Positions 24,865-32,445 of a DNA stretch of 41,975 nucleotides are shown piece after piece. A program made the position numbers and the translations under genes. A model generated the notes under the pieces. It was not told where the DNA came from and made no database searches. It was given only the letters and a program-made list of their open reading frames with translations. This DNA is from Actinomadura geliboluensis (GTDB taxonomy: Bacteria; Actinomycetota; Actinomycetes; Streptosporangiales; Streptosporangiaceae), in contig NZ_VCKZ01000021.1 of assembly GCF_005889745.1 (NCBI RefSeq), positions 1 to 41,975 of the forward strand, read 5' to 3'. Position 1 is the first letter of the stretch. Every line of letters starts with the position of its first letter.

Positions 24865-24903
24865 CATGTTGTCCGATAGGACCGACGGGGAAGGCGGGGC
24901 ATC

Positions 24904-25401
24904 ATGGCGACGGTGGCGGAGCAGAGCGGGCAGGGGACGGTCGTCGCGGACGACGTGGTGCACGAGTTCGGCGCGCTGCTCGGCGCGGCGTCCGCGCTGG
25001 AGCGGATCGCGGGCCGGGAGCTGGAGCGCCGCTGCGGCATCAAGCACGCCGTCTTCGAGGTGCTGCTGCGGCTGTCCGGCACGGCGGGGGAGTGCCCCCG
25101 GTCGATGGGCGGCCTGGCCGGCGACCTGATCCTGACCAGCGGCGGCATGACCCGCATCATCGACCGGATGGAGGACGCCGGCCTCGTCCGCCGCGAACCG
25201 GCCCCCGGCGACCGGCGGCGGCAGCTCGTCGGGCTCACGGAGGCGGGCCGCGCGAAGCTGGACGAGGCTCTGCGCGTCCACGCCGAGACGCTGCGCGAGC
25301 ACTTCACCGGCCCCCTCACCGAGGAGCAGCGCCGCGTCCTGGTGGACGCCCTGCGCACCCTGCGCACCACGTCCCGCGAAGAACTCGGAGACCTCCGCTA
25401 G
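24904..25401 (+). CDS. MarR-family regulator downstream of the mce operon
   Basis: 165 residues; GGAAGGCGGGG precedes the ATG. The winged-helix domain is clear: LERRCGIKHAVFEVLLRLSG, SMGGLAGDLILTSGGMTRII, and the wing RMEDAGLVRREPAPGDRRRQ with VGLTEAGRAKLDEAL. It lies after the mce terminator and so probably has its own promoter in the 39 bases after it or reads through weakly. It is unlike the divergent MarR at 14780-15316 in length and detail. Target unknown. Confidence 0.92.
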   Translation: MATVAEQSGQGTVVADDVVHEFGALLGAASALERIAGRELERRCGIKHAVFEVLLRLSGTAGECPRSMGGLAGDLILTSGGMTRIIDRMEDAGLVRREPAPGDRRRQLVGLTEAGRAKLDEALRVHAETLREHFTGPLTEEQRRVLVDALRTLRTTSREELGDLR

Positions 25402-25405
25402 CTGC

Positions 25406-26011
25406 TCAGCGCGAGTAGTACTCGACGACGAGCTGCTCGTCGCAGACGACGGGGATCTCGGCGCGCTCGGGCCGCCGGACGAGCTGCGCGGCGAGCGCCT
25501 CGTGCCGGACGTCCAGGTAGGGCGGGACGGTCTCGGCGTGGCCGCCCGCCGCGGCGATCTGGAACGCGTCCATGCCGCGGCTGCGCTCGGCGATCGTGAT
25601 GACGTCGCCGGGCCGGAGCCGGTAGGACGGGCGGTCGACGCGGCGGCCGTTCACCAGCACGTGCCGGTGCACGACGAACTGCCGCGCCTGGTAGATGGTG
25701 CGAGCGAACCCGGACCGCAGGACCAGCGCGTCCAGCCGGCACTCCAGGTCGGTGAGCAGGGCCTCGCCGGTCTTGACGCCCGCCGCCGCGGCCTTGTCGA
25801 AGGCGTTGCGGAGCTGCGCCTCGCGGATGTTGTACTGCGCCCGGAGCCGCTGCTTCTCGCGGAGCCGCACCTTGTAGTCGGTCTCCTGCTTGCGCGCGCG
25901 GCCGTGCACGCCGGGCGGGTAGGGGCGCGCCTCGAAGTACTTCACGCTCTTCGGCGTCAGCGGGATCCCGAGGGCCCGCGAGAGCCGCACCTTCGGACGG
26001 GGGTTGTTCAT
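25406..26011 (-). CDS. rpsD: 30S ribosomal protein S4, cysteine-free N-terminus
   Basis: 201 residues from the ATG at 26011 (AGGAG at 26016-26020; an adjacent GTG at 26014 is too close). The family features are plain: SRALGIPLTPKSVKYFEARP, YPPGVHGRARKQETDYKVRL, the S4 RNA-binding domain around RLDALVLRSGFARTIYQARQ, FVVHRHVLVNGRRVDRPSYR, and the terminal IPVVCDEQLVVEYYSR. The N-terminus lacks the zinc-binding cysteines of the C+ form. S4 binds 16S rRNA early in 30S assembly. The gene stands alone and diverges from a DUF2470 gene across an iron-box-like operator. Whether this is the only S4 gene cannot be seen here. Confidence 0.97.
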   Translation of the reverse strand: MNNPRPKVRLSRALGIPLTPKSVKYFEARPYPPGVHGRARKQETDYKVRLREKQRLRAQYNIREAQLRNAFDKAAAAGVKTGEALLTDLECRLDALVLRSGFARTIYQARQFVVHRHVLVNGRRVDRPSYRLRPGDVITIAERSRGMDAFQIAAAGGHAETVPPYLDVRHEALAAQLVRRPERAEIPVVCDEQLVVEYYSR

Positions 26012-26026
26012 CACGCTCCTTAGTGG

Positions 26027-26060
26027 TTAGGTGAACCTAAGTTAGGTAAGCCTAACCTCG
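26027..26060 (+). promoter_or_regulatory. Tandem DtxR/IdeR-type iron boxes
   Basis: TTAGGTGAACCTAA (26027-26040) is followed one base later by TTAGGTAAGCCTAACCT (26042-26058). The second matches the DtxR/IdeR consensus TWAGGTWAGSCTWACCTWA at 17 of 19 positions by my count, the first at about 15 when extended. They lie between the divergent rpsD and DUF2470 starts, at promoter distance from both. Confidence 0.85.
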
Positions 26061-26078
26061 TACGTCAAGGAGGCAGCG

Positions 26079-26846
26079 GTGCGGCGAGCGGAGACCATGG
26101 TGGAGGGCGGGCCGGCGCCCGCCGAGCGGGCCCGGACCCTCTCCTACGGCATCGCGGGCGGCGTCCTCGCGACGCCGGGGGTCCCGGACACGCCCGTCCC
26201 GGCGCACACCACCGACCGCGGCGGGCGGCCGCTGCTGCTCGTCCCCGCCGCCGCGCCGATCGTCGCCGCGCTCGCCGCCGAACCCGACGACGTGCCCGCC
26301 ACGCTCCGGATCTCCGACGTCGCGCCGGTCGCGTTCCCCGACCGGGTGCGCGGCCGGGCCTGGCTGCACGGCTGGCTCTCCGAGCTCCCCGCCGGCGAGC
26401 GGCGCGCCGCCGCGCTGCGGCTCTCCCACGTCCACCCGCGCCCGGAACTGCTCGACCTCGGCGGCGATGGCCGGGAGTGGACGGTCCTCGCGCTCGACGT
26501 CGCGCAGGTCGAGATCGAGGACGCCTGGGGCAGCGCCACCCTCGAACCCGAGGAGTACGCCGCCGCCGCGCCGGACCCGTTCGTCGCGATCGAGGCGGGC
26601 GTCCTCACCCATCTGGACTCCGCGCACCGCGGCGAGCTGGCCGGGCTGCTGCCGGAATCCGTCCCGTCCGGGCAGGTCCGGCCGCTGGCGCTCGACCGGT
26701 ACGGCATGTGGGTGCGCGTCTCGTCGCACGCGCCGCACGTGCCGCCGACGTTCGACGTGCGGGTGGCGTTCGCCGAGCCTGTCAGTGATATCCACGGCCT
26801 CCGCCGCGTCTACCGGCGGCTGTTCGCCCGCGCGGCCCGGGGCTGA
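26079..26846 (+). CDS. DUF2470-domain protein, probable iron/heme-related
   Basis: 255 residues from the GTG at 26079 (AAGGAGG five bases upstream). The N-terminal two-thirds resemble the split-barrel/pyridoxamine-oxidase-like part (LSYGIAGGVLATPGVPDTPV, GGRPLLLVPAAAPIVAALAA, RVRGRAWLHGWLSELP). The C-terminal DUF2470 domain follows: FVAIEAGVLTHLDSAHRGEL, PLALDRYGMWVRVSS and VAFAEPVSDIHGLRRVYRRL. Related proteins include HugZ-like heme-utilisation and glutamyl-tRNA-reductase-binding proteins. The iron boxes directly upstream fit iron-repressed expression. The precise activity is not determined. Confidence 0.85.
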   Translation: MRRAETMVEGGPAPAERARTLSYGIAGGVLATPGVPDTPVPAHTTDRGGRPLLLVPAAAPIVAALAAEPDDVPATLRISDVAPVAFPDRVRGRAWLHGWLSELPAGERRAAALRLSHVHPRPELLDLGGDGREWTVLALDVAQVEIEDAWGSATLEPEEYAAAAPDPFVAIEAGVLTHLDSAHRGELAGLLPESVPSGQVRPLALDRYGMWVRVSSHAPHVPPTFDVRVAFAEPVSDIHGLRRVYRRLFARAARG

Positions 26847-27162
26847 CCCCCACCACGTAGGGGCCGCGCGCCGCGAAGTGGCGGTGATCTCCCGGATGGC
26901 GCCGGGGTGCTCTTCCGGGTGATGCTCGGGTCTCCGGCCGGGAGACGCCCAGAAAGGCACTTTTGTCCGGGACGATCCCGATCGCCGGCCGGCCCTCGCG
27001 GGGTGGGCGGGTCCGGCGGCGGGAACCGTACCGGCACAGGGCGCCGGGCGTCCCCGGCCGGGCCGGTGGTCCGGCGCCGCGGAGCACGCCGGGGGGCGTG
27101 GTCCGGGCCACTGGTCGAAATTGGCCGTTCCGGCACGCCGGATCCCGCCGCAGGCTGGAGGC
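26847..27162. other. 316-bp intergenic region upstream of the PLP enzyme gene
   Basis: GC-rich with a short hairpin GTCTCC-GGCCG-GGAGAC (26929-26945) and a slightly AT-richer stretch AGAAAGGCACTTTTGTCC near 26950-26967. I looked for a SAM-type riboswitch because the downstream gene is a Cys/Met enzyme and saw none. No supported gene. Confidence 0.4.
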
Positions 27163-28347
27163 ATGACCGGACACCACCCGCAGACCCGCGCCGTCCACCC
27201 GCCCGTGATCACGCCGGAGGGCAGCCGACCGCTCGCCGTCCCGATCTACCAGGGCCACCTGTTCGCCTTCGACTCCGCCGGCGACCTGGCCGCCGCCTTC
27301 GCCGGGCCGGACGAGGCGTTCTTCTACGCCCGGATGGGCAACCCGACCGTCCGCTCCCTCGAACACGCCGCCGCCGAACTCGAAGGGGGCTCCGGGGCGC
27401 TCGCCACCGCGTCCGGCATGGGCGCGGTCAACGCGGTCCTGATGGGCCTGCTCCGCAGCGGCGACCACGTCATCGCCCAGACCGCCCTCTACGGCGGCAC
27501 CTACGCGCTCCTGCACGACCTTGCCGAGCGCTGGGGCGTGGACGTCACCTTCATCCCCGGCGACGACCCCGCCGAAGTACGCGACGCGCTGCGGCCCGAG
27601 ACGCGCCTCCTCTACCTGGAGACGGTCGCCAACCCCACCACGCACGTCACGGACCTGCCCGCCCTCACCGCCGCCGTCGAAGGCACCGACGTGCTGACCG
27701 TCGTCGACAACACCTTCGCGCCGCTGCTGTGCAAGCCCATCGCGCACGGCGCCGACATCGTCGTCCACTCCGCGACCAAGTACCTCAGCGGGCACGGCGA
27801 CATCATCGGCGGCGTCGCCGTCTTCGCCGACCCGTCCGTCCACCAGCGGGTCTGGGACCACGCCATCGAGATCGGCTCCACCGCCGACCCGCACGCCGCC
27901 TGGCTGACCGTCCGCGGCCTCGCCACCATGCCGATGCGCGTCGCGCGGCAGAGCGCCTCCGCCCTCGACCTCGCGGGCCGCCTGGCCGCGCACCCGGCCG
28001 TCACCCGCGTCCACTACCCGGGGCTGCCGGACCACCCGCAGCACGAGGTGGCCCGGCGCCTCCTCCCGGACGGCGCCGGCGGCGTCCTGTCCTTCGAACT
28101 CGCCGGCGGCCGCGACGCGGGCCGCGTGTTCTCCGAGGCCGTCGAACTGATCTCGCTCGGCCCGTCCCTCGGCAACATCGCGACGCTGGTGATGCACCCG
28201 GCGAGCACGTCCCACCGCCAGATGGACGCCCCGTCCCTCGCCGCCGCCAGCATCGCCGAAGGACTCGTCCGCCTGGCGGTCGGCCTGGAGCACCCCGACG
28301 ACCTCTGGGCCGACATCACCCAGGCCCTGGAGAAGGCCGGCGCCTAG
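27163..28347 (+). CDS. Cys/Met-metabolism PLP-dependent lyase (cystathionine gamma-synthase/methionine gamma-lyase family)
   Basis: 394 residues from the ATG at 27163 (CTGGAGG upstream). Family landmarks: FFYARMGNPTVRSLEHAAAE, ALATASGMGAVNAVLMGLLR, the cofactor-binding VVDNTFAPLLCKPIAHGADI, the Schiff-base lysine in VVHSATKYLSGHGDIIGGVA (Lys about 206) and SLGPSLGNIATLVMHPASTS near the end. The fold handles trans-sulfuration or sulfur amino-acid elimination; whether this one is a gamma-synthase, gamma-lyase or acylhomoserine sulfhydrylase is not decidable from sequence. It stands alone and converges on the AAA gene, with which it shares a CTAG at the stop codons. Confidence 0.93.
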   Translation: MTGHHPQTRAVHPPVITPEGSRPLAVPIYQGHLFAFDSAGDLAAAFAGPDEAFFYARMGNPTVRSLEHAAAELEGGSGALATASGMGAVNAVLMGLLRSGDHVIAQTALYGGTYALLHDLAERWGVDVTFIPGDDPAEVRDALRPETRLLYLETVANPTTHVTDLPALTAAVEGTDVLTVVDNTFAPLLCKPIAHGADIVVHSATKYLSGHGDIIGGVAVFADPSVHQRVWDHAIEIGSTADPHAAWLTVRGLATMPMRVARQSASALDLAGRLAAHPAVTRVHYPGLPDHPQHEVARRLLPDGAGGVLSFELAGGRDAGRVFSEAVELISLGPSLGNIATLVMHPASTSHRQMDAPSLAAASIAEGLVRLAVGLEHPDDLWADITQALEKAGA

Positions 28348-29501
28348 AGGTAGAAGCCGGTCGCCGTGCCCGGGGCCTGCTGGTTCTCCGGGCGCTTCTC
28401 GCCCTTGCGGAGGGCCGCCAGCTCGGCGAGGGTCGCGCCGTCCGCGCCGATCTCGGCGGGATCGGCGTCGGAGCCGTCCAGCCAGGTGAGGGCCTCGGCG
28501 CGGGTGAGGCGGCCCACCTCGATCTGGGCGAGGCAGCGGCCCGGCCGGACGACGGCCGGGTGCAGCATCGCCAGGTCCTCGTTGGTGGTGATCGCGACGA
28601 GGACGTCCCGGCCCTGCCCGAGCATCCCGTCGGTGAGGTTGAGCAGGCGCGACAGGCCCTGGCCCGTCGACTGCTTGGCCTCGCCGCGGATCAGCTCGTC
28701 GCAGTCCTCCAGGATGAGCAGCCGCCAGCGGCGGTTCTCGTCCTCGTCGTCGCCGACCGCGACCTCCATCAGATAGCTCGGCGTGCCGAACAGCGCCTCC
28801 GGGTCGAGGACGCAGTCGGCCTGGCACCAGCCGCCCCACGCGCGGGCGAGCGCGCGCAGCGCCGTCGTCTTGCCGGTGCCGGGCGGGCCGTGCAGGAGCA
28901 GCAGCCGGCCCGCGACGTCGTCGCGGGTGAGATCCATCACCGCGTCGAGCGACTCGGCGACCGGCGCGGTGTAGTTGCCGCGGATGTCCGCCCACGCGTC
29001 CGCCGTGATGGCGCGCTCGCTGCGGACCGGGCCGTGCGACCCCATGTGCCAGAAGCCCATCTCGACACTGGTGTCGTCGGTCTTCGGCGGCTCGGTCGCG
29101 TCCTTCACGGACGCGTCCAGGATCTCCTCGGCCAGCTCGTCGGTGACCGCCGAGACCGCCAGGTAGGCGACGCCGCTCTTCCAGCGGTTCGTCAGCAGCG
29201 TCCAGCCGTCGCCCTCGGCGAGGACCGACTCCTTGCCCTTCTCGTGCGCGACCCGGACGAGCCGGGCGCCGTCCGGGCGCAGCGGAGCGTCCGCCTTCAC
29301 GTGCTCCAGCCGCGTCGACCGCGACCACGGCTGCTCGCCGGACGCGAACGGGCGCAGCGACAGCACGTCCATGACGTCGGCCGGTGAGTTGTTGTCGGAG
29401 AGGTTGAAGACCACGGGCAGCGCGGACTCCGCCCCTAGGTCGGTGGGGTTCTCCAGGGGCTCGATCAGATGCAGGACCTCCTGCGGCCTCTCCTGCGACA
29501 T
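28344..29501 (-). CDS. AAA-family ATPase with DUF5925-like N-terminus
   Basis: 385 residues from the ATG at 29501; a second ATG two codons upstream (29507) is equally possible, and neither has a clear ribosome site. The N-terminal half (to about residue 195) has SALPVVFNLSDNNSPADVMD and GWTLLTNRWKSGVAYLAVSA and fits the actinobacterial DUF5925 domain. The AAA module has Walker A HGPPGTGKTTALRALARAWG, Walker B LLILEDCDELIRG, a sensor TTN in LVAITTNEDLAMLHPAVVRP and the arginine-finger region RPGRCLAQIEVGRL. No ABC signature is present. It is probably a remodelling ATPase; its substrate is unknown. It ends inside the stop of the convergent PLP gene. Confidence 0.88.
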   Translation of the reverse strand: MSQERPQEVLHLIEPLENPTDLGAESALPVVFNLSDNNSPADVMDVLSLRPFASGEQPWSRSTRLEHVKADAPLRPDGARLVRVAHEKGKESVLAEGDGWTLLTNRWKSGVAYLAVSAVTDELAEEILDASVKDATEPPKTDDTSVEMGFWHMGSHGPVRSERAITADAWADIRGNYTAPVAESLDAVMDLTRDDVAGRLLLLHGPPGTGKTTALRALARAWGGWCQADCVLDPEALFGTPSYLMEVAVGDDEDENRRWRLLILEDCDELIRGEAKQSTGQGLSRLLNLTDGMLGQGRDVLVAITTNEDLAMLHPAVVRPGRCLAQIEVGRLTRAEALTWLDGSDADPAEIGADGATLAELAALRKGEKRPENQQAPGTATGFYL

Positions 29502-29558
29502 GGTCATGCAGAGATGATCACGCCGCGCGGTGCGCCGCGTCCAACGAATTAGGGCGGG

Positions 29559-30335
29559 TCAGGCGCCGCCGGCCTCCTCGGCCTCGCGGGCGGCCTTGCG
29601 CGCCTCGGCCTCCTCGAGGTCGAGCTTCTCGGCCTCCTCCGGCGTCGGCGCCGACCCGCCGAGGTAGGCGGGCTGCCACCACGTCTCGTCCGAGCGCGGG
29701 ACGTCGGGGTACTCGCGCTGCGCCTTCTCCAGCAGCTCCGACATGCGGCGGTGCAGCTCCTGCGTGACCGCCTCGTAGTCGTCGCCGCGCTTGGGGTACA
29801 TCGGCTCGCCGACGAGGATCGTCACCGGGATGTTGCGCTGCAGCAGGCGGCGCTTGCGGCCCTTCGTCCACATGCGCTGCGGGCCCCACAGCGCGACGGG
29901 GATGAGCGGCACCTTGGACGCGACCGCCATCCGCACCGCGCCGCTCTTGATCTCCTTCACCGTGAACGACCGGCTGATGGTCGCCTCCGCGAAGACGCCG
30001 ACGATCTCGCCGCCCTTCAGCGCCTTCAGCGCGGCGGCGTAGGAGGAGGCGCCCGCGTTCCGGTCGACCGGGATGTGGTGCATGCCGCGCATGAGCGGCC
30101 CCGCGACGCGGTTGTCGAAGATCTCCTTCTTCGCCATGAACCGCACCAGCCGCTTCGCCGGGTGGGCGGCGAGGCCGGCGAAGATGAAGTCGAGGTAGCT
30201 CACGTGGTTGCTGACGAGCACGGCGCCGCCGGTGCTGGGGATCTGGTCGGTCCCCTCCAGACGGAACTTGATGTTCAGGGCTTTGAACACACCGACAGCC
30301 GTCTTGATCACCGGTGGGTAGACGAGTTCGCGCAT
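29559..30335 (-). CDS. PlsC-type 1-acylglycerol-3-phosphate acyltransferase
   Basis: 258 residues from the ATG at 30335; the frame is open far upstream but that extension is a shadow of other genes. The acyltransferase motifs are in order: VLVSNHVSYLDFIFAGLAA (HX4D, His about 44 and Asp about 49), GMHHIPVDRNAG, VGVFAEATISRSFTVKE (a variant of the FPEGTRS block) and VPLIPVALWGPQRMW. It should acylate lysophosphatidate or a related acceptor at the membrane. The C-terminal 45 residues are Glu/Ala-rich and charged. It lies 57 bases upstream of the AAA gene on the same strand. Confidence 0.92.
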   Translation of the reverse strand: MRELVYPPVIKTAVGVFKALNIKFRLEGTDQIPSTGGAVLVSNHVSYLDFIFAGLAAHPAKRLVRFMAKKEIFDNRVAGPLMRGMHHIPVDRNAGASSYAAALKALKGGEIVGVFAEATISRSFTVKEIKSGAVRMAVASKVPLIPVALWGPQRMWTKGRKRRLLQRNIPVTILVGEPMYPKRGDDYEAVTQELHRRMSELLEKAQREYPDVPRSDETWWQPAYLGGSAPTPEEAEKLDLEEAEARKAAREAEEAGGA

Positions 30336-30470
30336 GTAGGCACCGTACTTGAGCAGCCCATGATCAGCGAGTGGTCGGCGGTCATCGCGATGGATCACAC
30401 AACGGGGCCGAACTCTGAGAAGGTTGGGGGGAGACGTGATCCGCCGACGGCTGAGGGAGGATGAGCTTTG

Positions 30471-31331
30471 ATGGAACCGTTGGACGCGGCGGCGGACGTG
30501 CACGCGCTCATCCGCGACGTGCTGCCCGCCCTGGCGCCCAGCGCCTGGTTCGACCCCGGCACCTCCGAAGTGGTGCTCCCCGTCGGCCGCTCCGAGGCAC
30601 GGGCCTCCAGCTGGACGGTCCTGGAGCGGTGCGCCCGCGCGCCGCGCTCGGCGTGGCCCCGGGTCGTGGACGAGTGGGTCCGGGAGGTCGGCGACCGCGC
30701 GTTCCTGGCGATCGGCGAGATGGAGCTGTTCGGCGACGTCCGCGAGCTGCTGCGGCTGCGGATCGTGCCGAAGCTCGCGCCGAGCGACCGGGAGGGCCTC
30801 GTCGTCGTCCCGGCCGGCGACCACTTCGACGCGGTCGTGATGATAGAGCACCCGCGCTACGGCGGCCCGCTCACGAAGGCCCGCGCGGGGCTGCTCGGCC
30901 TGCACAAACTCGGCTACGTGATGACGAACACCCATGACCGGGAGCTGGCGGACGTCTCCGTCCACGACCAGCCGCTGCTGCCCGGGCGCGACGTCCGCGT
31001 GGTCACCAAGCCCGGCAGCCGCTACGTGTCGGCGCTGCTCAGCGAGGTCGACCAGTTCCTGCCGTGGCCGAACGAGCACGGCGCCCTGGTCGGCGTCCCG
31101 TGCCACAGCACGCTGCTGCTGTACCCGATCACGTCCACGGCCGTCCGCGAGGTGCTGCCGGTGTTCGCGGACGTCGTCCGCGAGATGCACCACGGCGCCG
31201 ACGACCCGTGCGCGCCCGGCGTCTACTGGAGCCACGGCGAACGCCGCCTGACCCCGCTGGCCGCCGACGCCCCCACGGAGGGCACCGGCGAATTCGCCAC
31301 CCTCCTCCGCCACCTCCCCGACGAGGGCTGA
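30471..31331 (+). CDS. Conserved protein of unknown function
   Basis: 286 residues from the ATG at 30471 (GAGGGAGG 10 bases upstream; an in-frame TTG three bases earlier is possible). It is a soluble alpha/beta protein with LRIVPKLAPSDREGLVVVPA, FDAVVMIEHPRYGGPLTKAR, SVHDQPLLPGRDVRVVTKPG and LVGVPCHSTLLLYPITSTAV. The general layout resembles bacterial proteins of the DUF1444 type, but I am not certain. No signal peptide or membrane segment. It diverges from the PlsC gene and converges on ung, separated from it by a GC-rich hairpin region. Confidence 0.75.
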   Translation: MEPLDAAADVHALIRDVLPALAPSAWFDPGTSEVVLPVGRSEARASSWTVLERCARAPRSAWPRVVDEWVREVGDRAFLAIGEMELFGDVRELLRLRIVPKLAPSDREGLVVVPAGDHFDAVVMIEHPRYGGPLTKARAGLLGLHKLGYVMTNTHDRELADVSVHDQPLLPGRDVRVVTKPGSRYVSALLSEVDQFLPWPNEHGALVGVPCHSTLLLYPITSTAVREVLPVFADVVREMHHGADDPCAPGVYWSHGERRLTPLAADAPTEGTGEFATLLRHLPDEG

Positions 31332-31508
31332 GCCACCGGCCACGGGCAGGCACGCGGAGCGAGCGCCGGCGAGCGGAGCGGGCATGCCCGCCGACGCAGG
31401 CGACCGCAGCGACGCCGCGCACGCCCGCACGGGCACGACAGTCCGCAACGGCGGCGTGAGGATCGCCTGCGTCGTGACGGGGGTTCCAGGGGGTCGCCCC
31501 CCTGGGAG
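31332..31508. repeat. GC-rich palindromic spacer between convergent genes, with terminator hairpin
   Basis: It contains GCGGGCATGCCCGC-type palindromes near 31378-31391 and a hairpin CCAGGGGG-TCGC-CCCCCTGG at 31486-31505, immediately before the ung stop. The hairpin could terminate both converging genes. Confidence 0.6.
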
Positions 31509-32186
31509 TTACGGCAGCTTCCAGTCCAAGGGCGGAGCGCCCTGCTTCTCCAGGAGTTGGTTGGCTCGGGAGAAGGGGCGGGAGCCGAAGAAGCCGCGGT
31601 CGGCCGAGTAGGGGCTCGGGTGCGGTGACTCGATGCAGGGGACGTCGCCGAGCATCGGCTTGAGGTTGCGGGCGTCGCGGCCCCACAGGATGGCGACGAG
31701 CGGGCGGTCGCGCGCGGCGAGGGCGCGGATGGCCTGCTCGGTCACCTGCTCCCAGCCCTTGTCGCGGTGCGAGCCCGGCTTGCGGGGCATCACGGTCAGC
31801 GACCTGTTGAGCAGGCAGACGCCGCGCTCCGCCCACGGGCTGAGGTCGCCGGTGGACGGCTCGGGGTGGCCGAGGTCGTCGCAGTACTCGCGGAAGATGT
31901 TGACGAGGCTCGCGGGCAGCGGGCGGACGTCCGGCGCGACCGAGAAGCTCAGCCCGACCGGGTGGCCGGGCGTCGGGTAGGGGTCCTGCCCGACGATGAG
32001 GACGCGGACGTCGTCGAACGGCTGGGTGAACGCGCGCAGGATGAGGTTCCCGGCGGGGAGGTACCTGCGGCCGGCGGCGACCTCGGCGCGCAGCCAGTCG
32101 CCGGCGGCGGCGATCGTCCCGGCGACGGGCTGCAGCGCGGTCGCCCATCCCGCTTCGACGATCTCCGAGAGTGGTCGTGCCGTCAT
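31509..32186 (-). CDS. ung: Uracil-DNA glycosylase, family 1
   Basis: 225 residues from the ATG at 32186; an in-frame ATG nine codons upstream is less likely since family members start near this point. Active-site motifs: [20 protein letters not shown] (catalytic Asp about 68), [29 protein letters not shown], and [20 protein letters not shown] (His about 189, with the DNA-intercalation loop). It removes uracil from DNA at the start of base-excision repair. The gene is single and faces the unknown protein gene. Confidence 0.97.
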   Translation of the reverse strand: MTARPLSEIVEAGWATALQPVAGTIAAAGDWLRAEVAAGRRYLPAGNLILRAFTQPFDDVRVLIVGQDPYPTPGHPVGLSFSVAPDVRPLPASLVNIFREYCDDLGHPEPSTGDLSPWAERGVCLLNRSLTVMPRKPGSHRDKGWEQVTEQAIRALAARDRPLVAILWGRDARNLKPMLGDVPCIESPHPSPYSADRGFFGSRPFSRANQLLEKQGAPPLDWKLP

Positions 32187-32370
32187 GGCCGTCCAGCCTA
32201 GTGCGCTGATCACCGCGGCGTAGCTGGATCACCTGGTTAGGGGCCTTTGTGAAGTTTTGTGACCGCATGAGGTCGGGGACGGTGAAAATCTTGTCCAGGC
32301 CACCCCAAAAATGGCGGATGAACTGGGTGAAACGCCCCGTTAAATCCCTGTTGCTTCCTTCCGCACCACG

Positions 32371-32399
32371 TTGACCTGGCGTCTGGGAGCGCATAACTC
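32371..32399 (+). promoter_or_regulatory. Candidate sigma-70-type promoter for the WS/DGAT gene
   Basis: TTGACC (32371-32376), a 17-base spacer and TAACTC (32394-32399), 46 bases before the ATG at 32446. The surrounding 32214-32445 region is visibly lower in GC than the flanking genes and holds no gene. Confidence 0.5.
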
Positions 32400-32445
32400 C
32401 TAGAGAGGCAGGGCAGGCGCACAACGAGCGGACGGAACCCGAGCA

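Noticed and set aside
26020-26065. Zur (zinc) operator upstream of the S4 gene
   Set aside because: Actinobacterial Zur boxes are A/T-rich palindromes around TGATAATGATTTTCA-like cores; the site here follows the TTAGGT...CCTAA iron-box pattern instead.
26847-27162. SAM-type riboswitch before the Cys/Met PLP enzyme
   Set aside because: No stem arrangement or conserved core of any SAM riboswitch class was recognisable.
26782-29328. Very long open frame on the minus strand (over 800 codons)
   Set aside because: It runs antisense through the PLP enzyme gene and out of frame through the AAA gene, is Arg/Gly-rich as expected of high-GC shadows, and matches no family.
28344-29501. The AAA gene as the missing ATPase of the Mce transporter
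   Set aside because: It has no ABC signature motif and has AAA features (sensor TTN, arginine-finger region); MlaF/MceG proteins are ABC ATPases.
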